NCBI RefSeq assembly: GCF_000373565.1
Contig: NZ_KB891850.1
Span: 310,001 to 374,000, forward strand
DNA length: 64,000 nt
Source: Streptomyces sp. HmicA12
Lineage (GTDB): Bacteria > Actinomycetota > Actinomycetes > Streptomycetales > Streptomycetaceae
Reading direction: 5' to 3'
Under the pieces are notes generated by a model. It was given only the letters and a program-made list of their open reading frames with translations, searched no databases and had not been told where the DNA came from. Both the position numbers and the translations under genes were made by a program. Shown here piece after piece: positions 9,535-18,431 of the stretch. Within the stretch, counting starts at the first letter, position 1. The number at the start of each line of letters is the position of its first letter.

Positions 9535-10173
9535 ATGGCAGAAGGGCTCAGGGAGCGGAAGAAGCGGCAGACCAGGCAGTTCATCTCGGACGTGGCGACC
9601 GGGCTGTTCCTGGAGCGCGGTTTCGACGCGGTGACCATCGCGGAGATCGCGGACGCCGCGAACGTCTCCGTGAACACGGTCTACAACTACTTCCCGGCCA
9701 AGGAGGACCTGTTCCTCGACCGCTCCAAGGGCGTCGTCGACCGGATGTCGCGCTGGGTGCGCGGACGCGGCCCGGGGGAGTCCGCGGCCACCGCCGTGCT
9801 GCGCGAACTGCGCGAGGAGATCGAGTCGGTCTCGCCCCGCGTCGGGCTGATGGACGGCTACAGCGACTTCATGAGGGTGGTGCACGGCGCTCCCGCCCTG
9901 CGCTCCCGCCTGTGGGCCATCCAGCAGGAGGTCCATGACAACCTGACCGAGACCCTGCGCCAGGAGACCGGCGCGGCCGACGACGACGTGCTGCCCGACC
10001 TGATCGCCGGCCAGATCGGCTGGGTGCACCAGACGGTCATGGCGGGCATCGGCCGCCGCATGCTCGCCGGCGGCAGACCCGCCGAGGTCTCCCGCGAGAT
10101 GCTCGACGTCCTCGACGAGATCGACGAACTCCTGAGCGAGAAGGTGCTCAACTACGCGGTACGCGACGTCTGA
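9535..10173 (+). CDS. TetR family transcriptional regulator
   Basis: 212 aa from ATG 9535. The N-terminal HTH (residues ~12-58) reads RQFISDVATGLFLERGFDAV then TIAEIADAANVSVNTVYNYF, a classical TetR recognition helix. The remainder is an all-helical ligand-binding domain ending in LLSEKVLNYAVRDV. It is divergent from a DrrAB-like exporter, with a near-perfect inverted repeat in the 82-bp gap, so it very likely represses the exporter and itself until an exported compound binds. Confidence 0.92.
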   Translation: MAEGLRERKKRQTRQFISDVATGLFLERGFDAVTIAEIADAANVSVNTVYNYFPAKEDLFLDRSKGVVDRMSRWVRGRGPGESAATAVLRELREEIESVSPRVGLMDGYSDFMRVVHGAPALRSRLWAIQQEVHDNLTETLRQETGAADDDVLPDLIAGQIGWVHQTVMAGIGRRMLAGGRPAEVSREMLDVLDEIDELLSEKVLNYAVRDV

Positions 10174-10321
10174 TGGACCCCGCCGGTGTGATGTCCGTCA
10201 TTCGAGACGTGACGCGCATCTCTTAACCGCCACACGTCCGCTCACGGGCGCTATCGTCCGCCGGAGAGCAACGTAAACAGTGGTTAAGCGGTACGCGGGT
10301 ACGCGGTTAGGGGAGTCGCAC

Positions 10322-11173
10322 GTGGCACGGAAGCTCGCCGTCATCGGAGCCGGCCTGATGGGGTCCGGCATCGCCCAGGTCTCCGCCCAGGCGGGCTGGG
10401 ACGTCGTCCTGCGCGACGTCACCGACGAAGCCCTCGCGCGCGGCACCGGCGGCATCGAGGCGTCGTACGAGAAGTTCGTGAGCAAGGGCAAGCTGGACGC
10501 CGCGGACGCGGAGGCGGCGCTCGCCCGCATCACCACGACCACCGATCTGGACGCGGTCGCCGACGCCGATCTCGTCGTCGAGGCCGTCTTCGAGAAGCTC
10601 GAGGTCAAGCACGAGATCTTCCGCGCGCTCGACAAGATCGTGCGGGACGACACCGTCCTCGCGTCCAACACCTCCGCCATCCCGATCACCAAGATCGCGG
10701 CGGCGACGGAGCGCCCCGAGCGCGTCGTCGGGGTGCACTTCTTCTCGCCGGTGCCGATGATGCAGCTGTGCGAGCTGGTCCGCGGCTACAAGACGAGCGA
10801 CGAAACCCTCGCCACCGCACGGGAGTTCGCCGAGTCCGTCGGCAAGACCTGCATCGTCGTCAACCGCGACGTGGCGGGCTTCGTGACCACCCGCCTCATC
10901 TCCGCCCTCGTCGTCGAGGCCGCGAAGCTGTACGAGTCGGGCGTCGCCACCGCCGAGGACATCGATGTCGCCTGCAAGCTGGGCTTCGGACACGCGATGG
11001 GCCCGCTGGCCACCGCCGACCTGACCGGCGTCGACATCCTGCTCCACGCGGCCGGGAACATCTACACCGAGTCCCAGGACGAGAAGTTCGCGCCGCCGGA
11101 GCTGATGCGCCGGATGGTGGACGCCGGTGACATCGGACGTAAGAGCGGGCAAGGCTTCTACAAGTACGGCTGA
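10322..11173 (+). CDS. 3-Hydroxybutyryl-CoA dehydrogenase
   Basis: 283 aa, the usual length for Hbd/PaaH enzymes. NAD(P)-dependent interconversion of acetoacetyl-CoA and 3-hydroxybutyryl-CoA. The Rossmann GAGLMGSGIAQ is near residues 8-18. The catalytic region has ASNTSAIPITKIA, then GVHFFSPVPMMQLCELVRG (His-Glu dyad), and the C-terminal domain has GFGHAMGPLATADLTGVD. GTG 10322 is selected by AGGGGAG 6 nt upstream; a GTG at 10280 adds 14 unconserved residues. In Streptomyces this enzyme feeds butyryl- and ethylmalonyl-CoA precursor supply, fitting the thiolase and icmA genes in the window. Confidence 0.93.
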   Translation: MARKLAVIGAGLMGSGIAQVSAQAGWDVVLRDVTDEALARGTGGIEASYEKFVSKGKLDAADAEAALARITTTTDLDAVADADLVVEAVFEKLEVKHEIFRALDKIVRDDTVLASNTSAIPITKIAAATERPERVVGVHFFSPVPMMQLCELVRGYKTSDETLATAREFAESVGKTCIVVNRDVAGFVTTRLISALVVEAAKLYESGVATAEDIDVACKLGFGHAMGPLATADLTGVDILLHAAGNIYTESQDEKFAPPELMRRMVDAGDIGRKSGQGFYKYG

Positions 11174-11327
11174 ATCGAGCACGCCTGACACGACGTCACT
11201 CCTCGGAGTGAATTCGGTATCGGTTCGCTTACAGACGGCAACTTCTGGCGCCTTGAGCCAGTCAGTTGCAGTGACATACCCAGATCACATGGATACCTCT
11301 CGTTAACTGATCGCACGGGGAGCGCAT

Positions 11328-11651
11328 ATGCACATCAGGGGCGACCACGCCGAGCTGGTCGTCGGGGGCCGCCTCGACGTCCGCAGCGCGGCGGACGCCC
11401 GTACGGTCCTGCACACCGCCGTCGACGACGGAATCGGCGACCTGGTGCTCGACCTGTCCGAACTGGACTCGTGGGACGCGACCGGACTCGGCGTCATCAT
11501 GGGCGCCCACCGGCGCGCCGGCCGCTGTGGACGACGGCTCGTGCTGCGCGGGGTGCCGCCCCAGATGCAGCGCCTGCTGGTCGCGACCCGGCTGCACCGG
11601 ATCCTGGCCATCGAGGGCGGCATCGGCGTCGAGTCGCTGCCGCGCGTCTGA
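11328..11651 (+). CDS. STAS-domain anti-sigma factor antagonist
   Basis: 107 aa forming a single STAS domain of the SpoIIAA/RsbV type. Beta strands HAELVVGGRLDV and DLVLDLSELDSWD lead to the phosphorylation-loop motif DATGLGVI, where Thr replaces the more common Ser. Such proteins bind and release anti-sigma factors when dephosphorylated. No kinase or sigma gene is adjacent, so the partner is elsewhere. It precedes the large P-loop membrane protein by 246 bp on the same strand. Confidence 0.88.
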   Translation: MHIRGDHAELVVGGRLDVRSAADARTVLHTAVDDGIGDLVLDLSELDSWDATGLGVIMGAHRRAGRCGRRLVLRGVPPQMQRLLVATRLHRILAIEGGIGVESLPRV

Positions 11652-11897
11652 GGCGCGAATGACTTCCGAAGGCGTGAATCAGTCATTCCTGTGGGAAGCG
11701 CCCACAATCCTCACGAGACTGTGACGTCTCGGACGGCCCGGCACCCCGACTGTTCATAGATACTGAGCAAAGGTCTAGGGTTCGGTCGCCCGCGGTATGA
11801 CGTACCCGCCTCGCGGGCACCGGACCAGAAGCGACAGCGCAGTGTGCACAGGCCGGGAGGGGCAAGCGGCACACCACGCTTTTGGGGGGCTTTGACC

Positions 11898-14456
11898 ATG
11901 GACCCGATGAACCGGGGACCGGAAGATTTCAGCCAGGACCGGCGCGACGACAGCACGGGCGGGCGCGGGGGGCGCCAGCGTCCGCCACGCGATCCGCTCA
12001 CACCCGATTTCGGCCAGCCGTCGCCGGCGCTCGCGCGCACCTCGCAGCTCGTGTCCGGCGACTATCTCCTCACCGTCAATCCCGTCGACGGCAGCGAGAT
12101 CGAACCCTGCCCGCCGGGCGAGCGCCCCGGCCGGCCCGTCAAGTACGACGCCCAGGAGCGCATCGAGCTCGCCCGCGCCACGCGCCCGCCGCTGCCGCCC
12201 GGGCCCGCGCTGCCCCGGCTGCCGCTCCTGGAGCGCCAGGAGGACCGTGAGCGGCTGGTGCGGCTGCTCGCCCGCGGACGCTCCGTCCGCCTCACCGGCC
12301 CTTCGGGATCCGGGCGTACCGCGCTGCTCGACCAGGTCGCCGAGGACTGCCTCGACATAGCGCCCGACGGCGTCGTCCGCCTGTCCGGGCACCGGCGCTC
12401 CGCCGACGACCTGCTGCACGACCTGTTCGGCGCCGTGTACAACGCGCCGCTGCACCGCCCCGACCGCGCCCTGCTGCTCGAACTCGTCCACGAGGTCGGC
12501 GCCGTCGTCGTCCTCGACGACCTGGAGTTCGGCGGCGCCCAGCTCGACGAACTCCTCGAAGCCACCCCCGAGTGCGCCTTCCTGCTCGCCGCGACGCCCG
12601 ACGTGGCCGCGCCGTCCGCCGACTCCCACGTGGAGGAGGTCTTCCTCGGCGGGCTCGGCCGCGGCAGCAGCCTGGAGCTGCTCGAGCGGGCCGTCGGCCG
12701 CGTCCTGACCGACGAAGAGGCCCAGTGGGCCGGCGACCTGTGGTTCGAGTCCGAAGGGCTGCCGTTGCGGTTCGCGCAGGCCGGTGCCCTGCTGCGGCAG
12801 CGCGACCAACTGCGCGCCGACCCGGACACCTTCGACGCGTTCGGCTACTACGAGGGACCGGGGGCCGCCCCGGTGGACGCCCCCTTCGACTCCGACGACG
12901 GACACGACGTACCGCTGCCCTCGCTCGCCGAGGGCGCCGCGCCCGCCGCGCTGCTCGCCTCCCGGCTGAGCGGATCGGCCCGTGCCACCCTGCGGTTCGC
13001 CGTCACGCTCGGCGGCGAGATCCCGCACCAGGCGCATCTGCCCGCGCTCGTCGGCGACCAGCACGCGGACGCCGCCCTCGCCGAGCTCGTCTCCTGCGCG
13101 CTCGTCACCACGGTCGGCGGGCGCTACCGCCTCGCGACCGGCGTGCAGGTGCAGCTGGAGGCCGCCGGATACGGGGACGACACCGTCGAGCGGGCCGACA
13201 CCGCGGCCCGGCACTACGCCTGGTGGGCCGGGCACCCGTCGGTCGGGCCCGAGCGGGTCGCCGCCGAGGGCGACGCACTGCTCGCCGCGCTCCTCGCCCT
13301 CGTACCGTCGACGACGCCCGTACCGGCCGAGGAGGAGCCGCCCGCGTCCGTGGAGCTGGCCCGCGCGGCCGCGCCCGCGTTCGCCGCGGGGCTCGCCTGG
13401 AGCGCCTGGGAGCGGGCGCTGCGCTCCGGGCAGGAGGCGGCACGGCTCGCCGGACTCGTGCACGAAGAGGCCTATTTCCACCACGAGTTGGGGATACTCG
13501 CCCTCCTCGGCGGGCAGCTCGACCGGGCCCGCGCCGAGCTGGAGGCCTCCATCGGCCTGCGCGGCGCCCTCGCCGACAAGCGCGGCACGATCGCGGGCCG
13601 GCGCGCCCTCGCCCTGGTGGCGGACCGCTCCGGCGGCGCGCTGCCCGGTGGGCGTACGGCGGCCGGTGAGGAAGTCCCGGACGCGATGTACGAGGAGTCG
13701 CAGTCGCCGCCCGGCGGGGTGCCCGCCGCGTACGCGCAGCCCGAACCGCCGCGCGAGCCGGACGCGTCGCTGACCCGGCAGGTCCCGCCGACGCCCGCCC
13801 CGCCCGCCCCGACCGTCATCGGCGGCGGTGCGGCGCCCTCGCGCAAGTCGGTCGTCACCGGCACCCGGCGCAACCTGGTCGCGGCCGGCGCGGGCGCGCT
13901 GCTCGCGGCGGTGCTCGGCACGGTCGTCACCCTCGGCGCCACGTCCAACAACGACCAGCCGCCGTCCGACAAGGTGAACACCAACCCGTCGGCCACGGCG
14001 GGGGAGAGCGGCGGCGACCTCGGCGCGGACAAGGCCGACCAGGGCGGCGACAAGGGCGGCGACGACTCCGCGTCCACGGCGGAGCCGACCGACCCCGGCA
14101 AGGACGGGATCCCGGGCACGGCGGACGACCCGACGCCGTCGTCGGGCGGCACCGACGAACCGTCGGACGAGCCGAGCGGCACCAAGTCGCCGGACGACCC
14201 GACGAAGTCGCCGACCAAGAAGCCGACGAAGTCCCCGACCAAGTCGCCCACGAAGCCGCCGACCAAGTCCCCGACGCCGAGCGACGATCCGACGAGCCCG
14301 GATCCGACCGACGAGCCGACGACCCCGGATCCGACGGACCCGACCGACGACCCGACGACGCCGGACACCTCCGACACGGCGAGCAGGCCCGTGACCACCG
14401 CCCCGGTGACCAGTACGGACGCCGGCACCCCGAGCGGTTCCGGTTCCGTCATGTGA
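11898..14456 (+). CDS. Membrane-anchored P-loop NTPase with extracytoplasmic S/T/P/D-rich tail
   Basis: 852 aa from ATG 11898. The N-terminal ~600 residues are cytoplasmic, with Walker A GPSGSGRTALLDQ near 133-145 and Walker B-like VVVLDDLEF near 200, resembling an STAND/AAA-type ATPase, then alpha-helical repeats. A single hydrophobic helix (AAGAGALLAAVLGTVVTLGA, residues ~660-680) precedes about 165 residues of Lys/Pro/Thr/Ser/Asp-rich sequence with recurring KSPTKSPTK and DPTDEPTTPDPTD units, presumably outside the membrane in the wall. The fold suggests signal transduction; the ligand and output are unknown. Confidence 0.82.
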   Translation: MDPMNRGPEDFSQDRRDDSTGGRGGRQRPPRDPLTPDFGQPSPALARTSQLVSGDYLLTVNPVDGSEIEPCPPGERPGRPVKYDAQERIELARATRPPLPPGPALPRLPLLERQEDRERLVRLLARGRSVRLTGPSGSGRTALLDQVAEDCLDIAPDGVVRLSGHRRSADDLLHDLFGAVYNAPLHRPDRALLLELVHEVGAVVVLDDLEFGGAQLDELLEATPECAFLLAATPDVAAPSADSHVEEVFLGGLGRGSSLELLERAVGRVLTDEEAQWAGDLWFESEGLPLRFAQAGALLRQRDQLRADPDTFDAFGYYEGPGAAPVDAPFDSDDGHDVPLPSLAEGAAPAALLASRLSGSARATLRFAVTLGGEIPHQAHLPALVGDQHADAALAELVSCALVTTVGGRYRLATGVQVQLEAAGYGDDTVERADTAARHYAWWAGHPSVGPERVAAEGDALLAALLALVPSTTPVPAEEEPPASVELARAAAPAFAAGLAWSAWERALRSGQEAARLAGLVHEEAYFHHELGILALLGGQLDRARAELEASIGLRGALADKRGTIAGRRALALVADRSGGALPGGRTAAGEEVPDAMYEESQSPPGGVPAAYAQPEPPREPDASLTRQVPPTPAPPAPTVIGGGAAPSRKSVVTGTRRNLVAAGAGALLAAVLGTVVTLGATSNNDQPPSDKVNTNPSATAGESGGDLGADKADQGGDKGGDDSASTAEPTDPGKDGIPGTADDPTPSSGGTDEPSDEPSGTKSPDDPTKSPTKKPTKSPTKSPTKPPTKSPTPSDDPTSPDPTDEPTTPDPTDPTDDPTTPDTSDTASRPVTTAPVTSTDAGTPSGSGSVM

Positions 14457-14477
14457 GGCATGCGAGGCCGGTGACGA

Positions 14478-14532
14478 GAAAAGCCGCGGTCGCGTCCGCT
14501 CGGTCGACGAGCGGACGCGACCGCGGCTTTTC
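14478..14532. terminator. Strong bidirectional terminator
   Basis: 24-bp perfect arms (14479-14502 and 14508-14531) with a 5-nt GTCGA loop. The outer ends AAAAGCC and GGCTTTT give a T-run on both strands. It lies between the P-loop protein (+) and nucS (-), serving both. Confidence 0.93.
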
Positions 14533-14549
14533 GCCGGTCGCTCGCGCGG

Positions 14550-15221
14550 CTAGAACAGCCGCAGTTTGTCGTCCTCGATGCCGCGCATCGCGTTGTAGTC
14601 GAGCACGGTGCAGCCGATGCCCCGGTCGGTCGCCAGGACGCGCGCCTGCGGCTTGATCTCCTGGGCCGCGAAGACTCCCCGGACGGGGGCGAGGTGCGGG
14701 TCCCGGTTCAGCAGTTCCAGGTAGCGCGTGAGCTGCTCCACGCCGTCGATCTCACCGCGGCGCTTGATCTCGACGGCCACGGTCCCGCCGTCGGCGTCGC
14801 GGCACAGGATGTCGACGGGGCCGATCGCCGTCATGTACTCGCGGCGGATGAGCGTGTAGCCCTCGCCGAGCGTCTCGATGCGGTCGGCGAGCAGCTCCTG
14901 AAGGTGTGCTTCCACGCCGTCCTTGATGAGGCCGGGATCGACGCCGAGTTCGTGCGAGGAGTCGTGGAGGATCTCCTCCATCGTGATGATGAGTTTCTCG
15001 CCCGCCTTGTTGATGACGGTCCAGGTGCCCTCGTCGTCACCCGTGCCCTCCTTCAAGGTGCAGGGCGGCGACATCCAGTTGAGGGGCTTGTAGGCCCGGT
15101 CGTCCGCGTGGATGGAGACGCTGCCGTCCGCCTTCACGAGGATGAGGCGGGGAGCCGACGGAAGATGGGCGGTGAGCCTGCCCGCGTAGTCCACGGAGCA
15201 GCGGGCGATGACGAGACGCAT
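14550..15221 (-). CDS. nucS: Mismatch-specific endonuclease NucS (EndoMS)
   Basis: 223 aa, full length. Cleaves both strands at mismatches in the non-canonical, MutS/MutL-independent mismatch repair of actinobacteria. The N-terminal dimerisation domain begins MRLVIARCSVDYAGRL; the RecB-like nuclease domain carries GPVDILCRD (Asp137) and VAVEIKRRG (Glu151, Lys153). The C-terminus EDDKLRLF fits a sliding-clamp-binding motif. ATG 15221 was preferred to an ATG 9 nt upstream because family members start MRLVIARCS. It is a single gene, with a bidirectional terminator 18 bp past its stop. Confidence 0.96.
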   Translation of the reverse strand: MRLVIARCSVDYAGRLTAHLPSAPRLILVKADGSVSIHADDRAYKPLNWMSPPCTLKEGTGDDEGTWTVINKAGEKLIITMEEILHDSSHELGVDPGLIKDGVEAHLQELLADRIETLGEGYTLIRREYMTAIGPVDILCRDADGGTVAVEIKRRGEIDGVEQLTRYLELLNRDPHLAPVRGVFAAQEIKPQARVLATDRGIGCTVLDYNAMRGIEDDKLRLF

Positions 15222-15462
15222 GGTGGGCAACGCTACTCGACCGGCACTGGTCCACGCGATTCGCCCCGAAAGAAGGTCGTTCGTTATTGGCCGGTTGTGT
15301 GCGAACAGGGCGCCGTACGCCCTGTTGCGCTCCGGAAGCGTTGCTTACCGTAGAAGCAGGAGGTCGTGGCGCGTGCACGCTGCGTGTCGATGGGCTGTGT
15401 GCGCCGTGGACTCCTGGCCTGTCCGTGAACCCCTGCTCCCTGGGGGTGCGAGAGGAGAACCC

Positions 15463-15855
15463 ATGTCGCTCGACGTCTCACCGGCGCTGTTGGAACAGGC
15501 CGAGCGAGGCGAGGTTGACGAAGCGGACTTCGTCGACTGCGTCCGGACCTCCCTGCCTTACGCATGGGAGATGATCAGCTCCCTGGTGGCCCAGTTGAAG
15601 GTCGACGGCGGAGATTTCGCCGACAACCAGACGCCGCCGCCGGACGAGCAGGCACGTGGGCAGCTGCTGCGTGCGCTCGCGAGTGACGCGATACGTGGCG
15701 CACTGCAGCGGCACTTCGGTGTCCGGCTCGCGTTCCAGAACTGCCACCGGGTCGCGGTGTTTCCGCAGGACCCCGCGGTCGACGGGACGCTGGCCCGCTT
15801 CACCTCGGCTCGCAATCAGCTGCTCAACCAGTCACCGGAGTTGCGTGACTGCTGA
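15463..15855 (+). CDS. Conserved small actinobacterial protein, unknown
   Basis: 130 aa, acidic, with a predicted helical N-terminus (ALLEQAERGEVDEADFVDCVRTSLPYAW) and a C-terminal segment GVRLAFQNCHRVAVFPQDP. ATG 15463 follows AGAGGAGAA; the in-frame region upstream is non-coding in character. It is divergently placed from nucS, a neighbour arrangement I recall as conserved in Streptomyces. No motif suggests an enzyme. I do not recognise a named family. Confidence 0.8.
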   Translation: MSLDVSPALLEQAERGEVDEADFVDCVRTSLPYAWEMISSLVAQLKVDGGDFADNQTPPPDEQARGQLLRALASDAIRGALQRHFGVRLAFQNCHRVAVFPQDPAVDGTLARFTSARNQLLNQSPELRDC

Positions 15856-15962
15856 CAGCTGACGCCTTTGGTTCGGTCTGCCTGCCGTCCCGTGCGCGGG
15901 AGGTGCATCTGTACGGGCGGCAGGCACCGGGCCCCTGGTCGTGGCCTCGACTCCGGTCAGGA

Positions 15963-16997
15963 TCAGCCGAGTTGCGGGAGTACCTCGGCTCCCAGACGGC
16001 GTACGTTCTCCTCGGTCGCCGCGAGATCCCCGGAGCCCTCGACGAGCAGCGCGAAGCGCGTGATGCCGGTCCGCTCCGACGTGGCGGCGAGCCGGTCCGC
16101 GCACAACTGTGGTGTGCCGACCGGGTGGAGGCCGCACAGCAGCTCCGTGTAGGCGCGCGGGTCCCTCATCGCCCGTACCCGGCCGTCGACCGTCACATGG
16201 GCGTCCAGGCCCTGTTTCAGCCAGCCTGGCATCGCCTTCAGGAGTGTCTCCGCGGCCTCCGCTCTGCCGTCACCGATCTGGGCGACACCGGCGGAGACAT
16301 GGGGCGCCGAGAGGATCTCCTCGGCGGGCCGCCCGGCCTCGCGGGCGCAGCGCCGCCACAGGGCGACCATCTCCGCCTTGTCCTTGTCCCCGCAGTGCAT
16401 GCCGAGCAGCATCGGCAGTCCCCGCTCGGCGGCGAGCCGCACGCTCTTCGGCGACGTACAGGCCACGACCACCTCGGGTCCGGCCGGGTCGGTCGCGCCT
16501 ATCGCCTCGGCGGGGCGAGGTACCACCGGCACCTCGCGGAAGGCGAAACGGTCCCCCTCGCTCGCGACGTGCGCCTCGCGCAGCCAGCGCAGCAGCAGAT
16601 CGAGTGATTCCGGGAACCCCTCTTCGTACGCCTTGAGTCCGGCGCCGAAGACCTCCAGGTCGACCCAGGGGCCGCCCCGTCCTACCCCCAGCGAAAAGCG
16701 TCCGCCCGACGTCAGATGCAACAGTGCCGCCTGCTCGCCGAGGGCCACCGGGTGCGTGGTCGGCAGCACGCTCACGGCCGTGCCGACCCGCAGTGTCTGC
16801 GTGCGGCCGAGCAGCAGCGCGGCCAGTGTGATCGCCGACGGGCATGTCCCGTACGGCACGAAATGGTGCTCGGCGAGCCATACGGATTCGAGCCCCGCCT
16901 CCTCGGCGACCTCGGCCGACCGCACCGCACGGTGCAGCGCCTCCCCCTGCCCCTGACCCGGGAACTGGGCCGCCAGTACAAACGTTCCTACGCGCAT
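15963..16997 (-). CDS. LLM-class flavin-dependent oxidoreductase
   Basis: 344 aa luciferase-like TIM barrel. N-terminal MRVGTFVLAAQFPGQGQGEA, WLAEHHFVPYGTCPSAI near residues 41-57 (the EHH segment is typical of LuxA-like enzymes) and RFSLGVGRGGPWVDLEVFG near 100-118, the flavin-phosphate region. FMNH2 or F420H2 is the likely cofactor; the substrate is undetermined. GGAGG at -8 to -15 supports ATG 16997. It stands alone, convergent with the small upstream gene. Confidence 0.88.
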   Translation of the reverse strand: MRVGTFVLAAQFPGQGQGEALHRAVRSAEVAEEAGLESVWLAEHHFVPYGTCPSAITLAALLLGRTQTLRVGTAVSVLPTTHPVALGEQAALLHLTSGGRFSLGVGRGGPWVDLEVFGAGLKAYEEGFPESLDLLLRWLREAHVASEGDRFAFREVPVVPRPAEAIGATDPAGPEVVVACTSPKSVRLAAERGLPMLLGMHCGDKDKAEMVALWRRCAREAGRPAEEILSAPHVSAGVAQIGDGRAEAAETLLKAMPGWLKQGLDAHVTVDGRVRAMRDPRAYTELLCGLHPVGTPQLCADRLAATSERTGITRFALLVEGSGDLAATEENVRRLGAEVLPQLG

Positions 16998-17218
16998 CGC
17001 GCTCCTGCCTCCTTGGCACCGACGCGGGCACTCCCCTTGCAGGCATTAACGGTTGGCAAGTGCCAAAGACACGGCCTGGCATGAAGATTGGCAGATTTTC
17101 TGCGAAGCACCGGCGGGCGAGGGGCCGGTGCGGGGAGGCGTGACGGCCGAATACCCCTGTTCCGTCGGCGTACGCTGGGCGAGGCCCCTGCTCCGTACCA
17201 GCACCCGTGAGGTGATCC

Positions 17219-17545
17219 GTGTCCCCGCGTCGCAACCGCCCCAAGGCCGGCGGATCGTCAGGCAGCAGCGACGACGAGGGGCGGCGCTACGGCGGATTCC
17301 AGTCCACCGAGAGCTGGCGGGGCGAGGAGTGGAGCGTGCGCCACGTGGCGGGCGCGAGCGCGGCCGGGAAGACGTACCGCTGCCCGGGCTGCGACCAGGA
17401 GATCCCCTCCGGGGTCGCACATGTCGTGGCCTGGCCGCAGTACGCGGGCGTGGACGACCGGCGGCACTGGCACAAGGCGTGCTGGAACGCGAAGGACCGC
17501 CGCACCACGAAGGTGCAGCGGTCCAGGAACGCGCCGCGGTTCTAG
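17219..17545 (+). CDS. Small zinc-ribbon-like protein
   Basis: 108 aa. The first ~35 residues are basic and Gly/Ser-rich (PRRNRPKAGGSSGSS). Then comes a putative metal site: CPGC at ~55-58, and HWHKACW with a third Cys and two His near 83-89. Relatives are often labelled ATP/GTP-binding, but no Walker motif is present. The basic N-terminus and zinc-ribbon suggest nucleic-acid contact, which is inference. The GTG start is preceded by AGGTGA. It is convergent with the ABC permease gene, 28 bp apart. Confidence 0.75.
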   Translation: MSPRRNRPKAGGSSGSSDDEGRRYGGFQSTESWRGEEWSVRHVAGASAAGKTYRCPGCDQEIPSGVAHVVAWPQYAGVDDRRHWHKACWNAKDRRTTKVQRSRNAPRF

Positions 17546-17573
17546 GACGATCCCCGCGGCGGGGACAAGTCCC

Positions 17574-18431
17574 TCACACGTCGCGGTTGTTGAGCGAGTA
17601 GAACGCGCCGCCCAGCGCGACCGCCGTCACCGCGATCATGATCCACAGCGGGTCCCAGCCGGTCGGTCCCGAGCCGGCGGTCACCGAGTTGTCGTAGATC
17701 ACGGCGAGCTGGCTGGGGATCGAGTACTGGAGCAGGAACTCCTGCAGCTTCGCCAGCGACTGCGCGAACATGAACATCGCGAGGACCAGCGGCAGCAGCA
17801 CCACGCCGATCATGATGGTGATCGCGCCCGCCGAGTGCCGCACCAGCGTGCCGACCGCGAGCCCCAGCAGGCCGAGCAGGCCGACGAACAGGCCCACGCC
17901 GACGGTCGACTTGAACCACATGCCGCCGTCCGGCGACTCGCCGCCCACGATGCCCACCTGGAGCGCGCCGACCAGCGCCGCGACCACCGTGGTCAGCCCG
18001 AAGACCAGCGCGAAGAACACGATCGCCTTCGCCGCGAGCACCCGGCTGCGGCTGGAGCAGGCCGTCATCGTCGTACGGATCATGCCGGTGCCGTACTCCG
18101 ACGCGATGGTCAGGACGCCGAGCGTGATCACGCAGATGGTGCCGAGCAGCACGCCGAAGAAGCCGAGGCCGAGCACCTCGTTGCCCTCCATCGAGCTGGT
18201 GTCGGCGGAGGCGACGACCGCGGCCGACGCGAGACCGATGCCGATCATCAGCACCAGCATCACGCCGAGCGTCCACATCGTGGAGCGCACGGAACGGATC
18301 TTCGTCCACTCCGAGGCGAGCGCGTCGCCGAGGTGCGCGCGCCGGATCGGGATCGGAGAGGCGTACCCGGGGCCCGACGGCAGCGGTGGCTGCTGCTGAG
18401 GCGCGGCGTAGGGCGGGGGCGGCGTGCTCAT
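17574..18431 (-). CDS. ABC-2 permease, exporter pair A
   Basis: 285 aa. A Pro/Gln-rich cytoplasmic N-terminus (residues 1-~30) precedes SEWTKIRSVRSTMWTL, then six membrane helices with IASEYGTGMIRTTM in the second cytoplasmic region. ATG 18431 overlaps the ATPase stop by 4 nt (ATGA). The pair is a paralogue of pair B at 20.6-22.3 kb, with the same SEWTKI and SEYxTGMIRT landmarks. This ABC-2 subtype exports drugs, lantibiotic-like peptides or lipids in other bacteria; the substrate here is unknown. Confidence 0.9.
   Translation of the reverse strand: MSTPPPPYAAPQQQPPLPSGPGYASPIPIRRAHLGDALASEWTKIRSVRSTMWTLGVMLVLMIGIGLASAAVVASADTSSMEGNEVLGLGFFGVLLGTICVITLGVLTIASEYGTGMIRTTMTACSSRSRVLAAKAIVFFALVFGLTTVVAALVGALQVGIVGGESPDGGMWFKSTVGVGLFVGLLGLLGLAVGTLVRHSAGAITIMIGVVLLPLVLAMFMFAQSLAKLQEFLLQYSIPSQLAVIYDNSVTAGSGPTGWDPLWIMIAVTAVALGGAFYSLNNRDV

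Noticed and set aside
10223..10288. CTTAACC and GGTTAAG half-sites upstream of the 3-hydroxybutyryl-CoA dehydrogenase gene.
   Set aside because: Arms are only 7 bp and about 50 bp apart; too weak to call an operator without comparative data.
11196..11211. TCACTCC-TC-GGAGTGA dyad after the 3-hydroxybutyryl-CoA dehydrogenase gene.
   Set aside because: Only a 7-bp stem with a 2-nt loop and no T-run; not a convincing terminator or operator.
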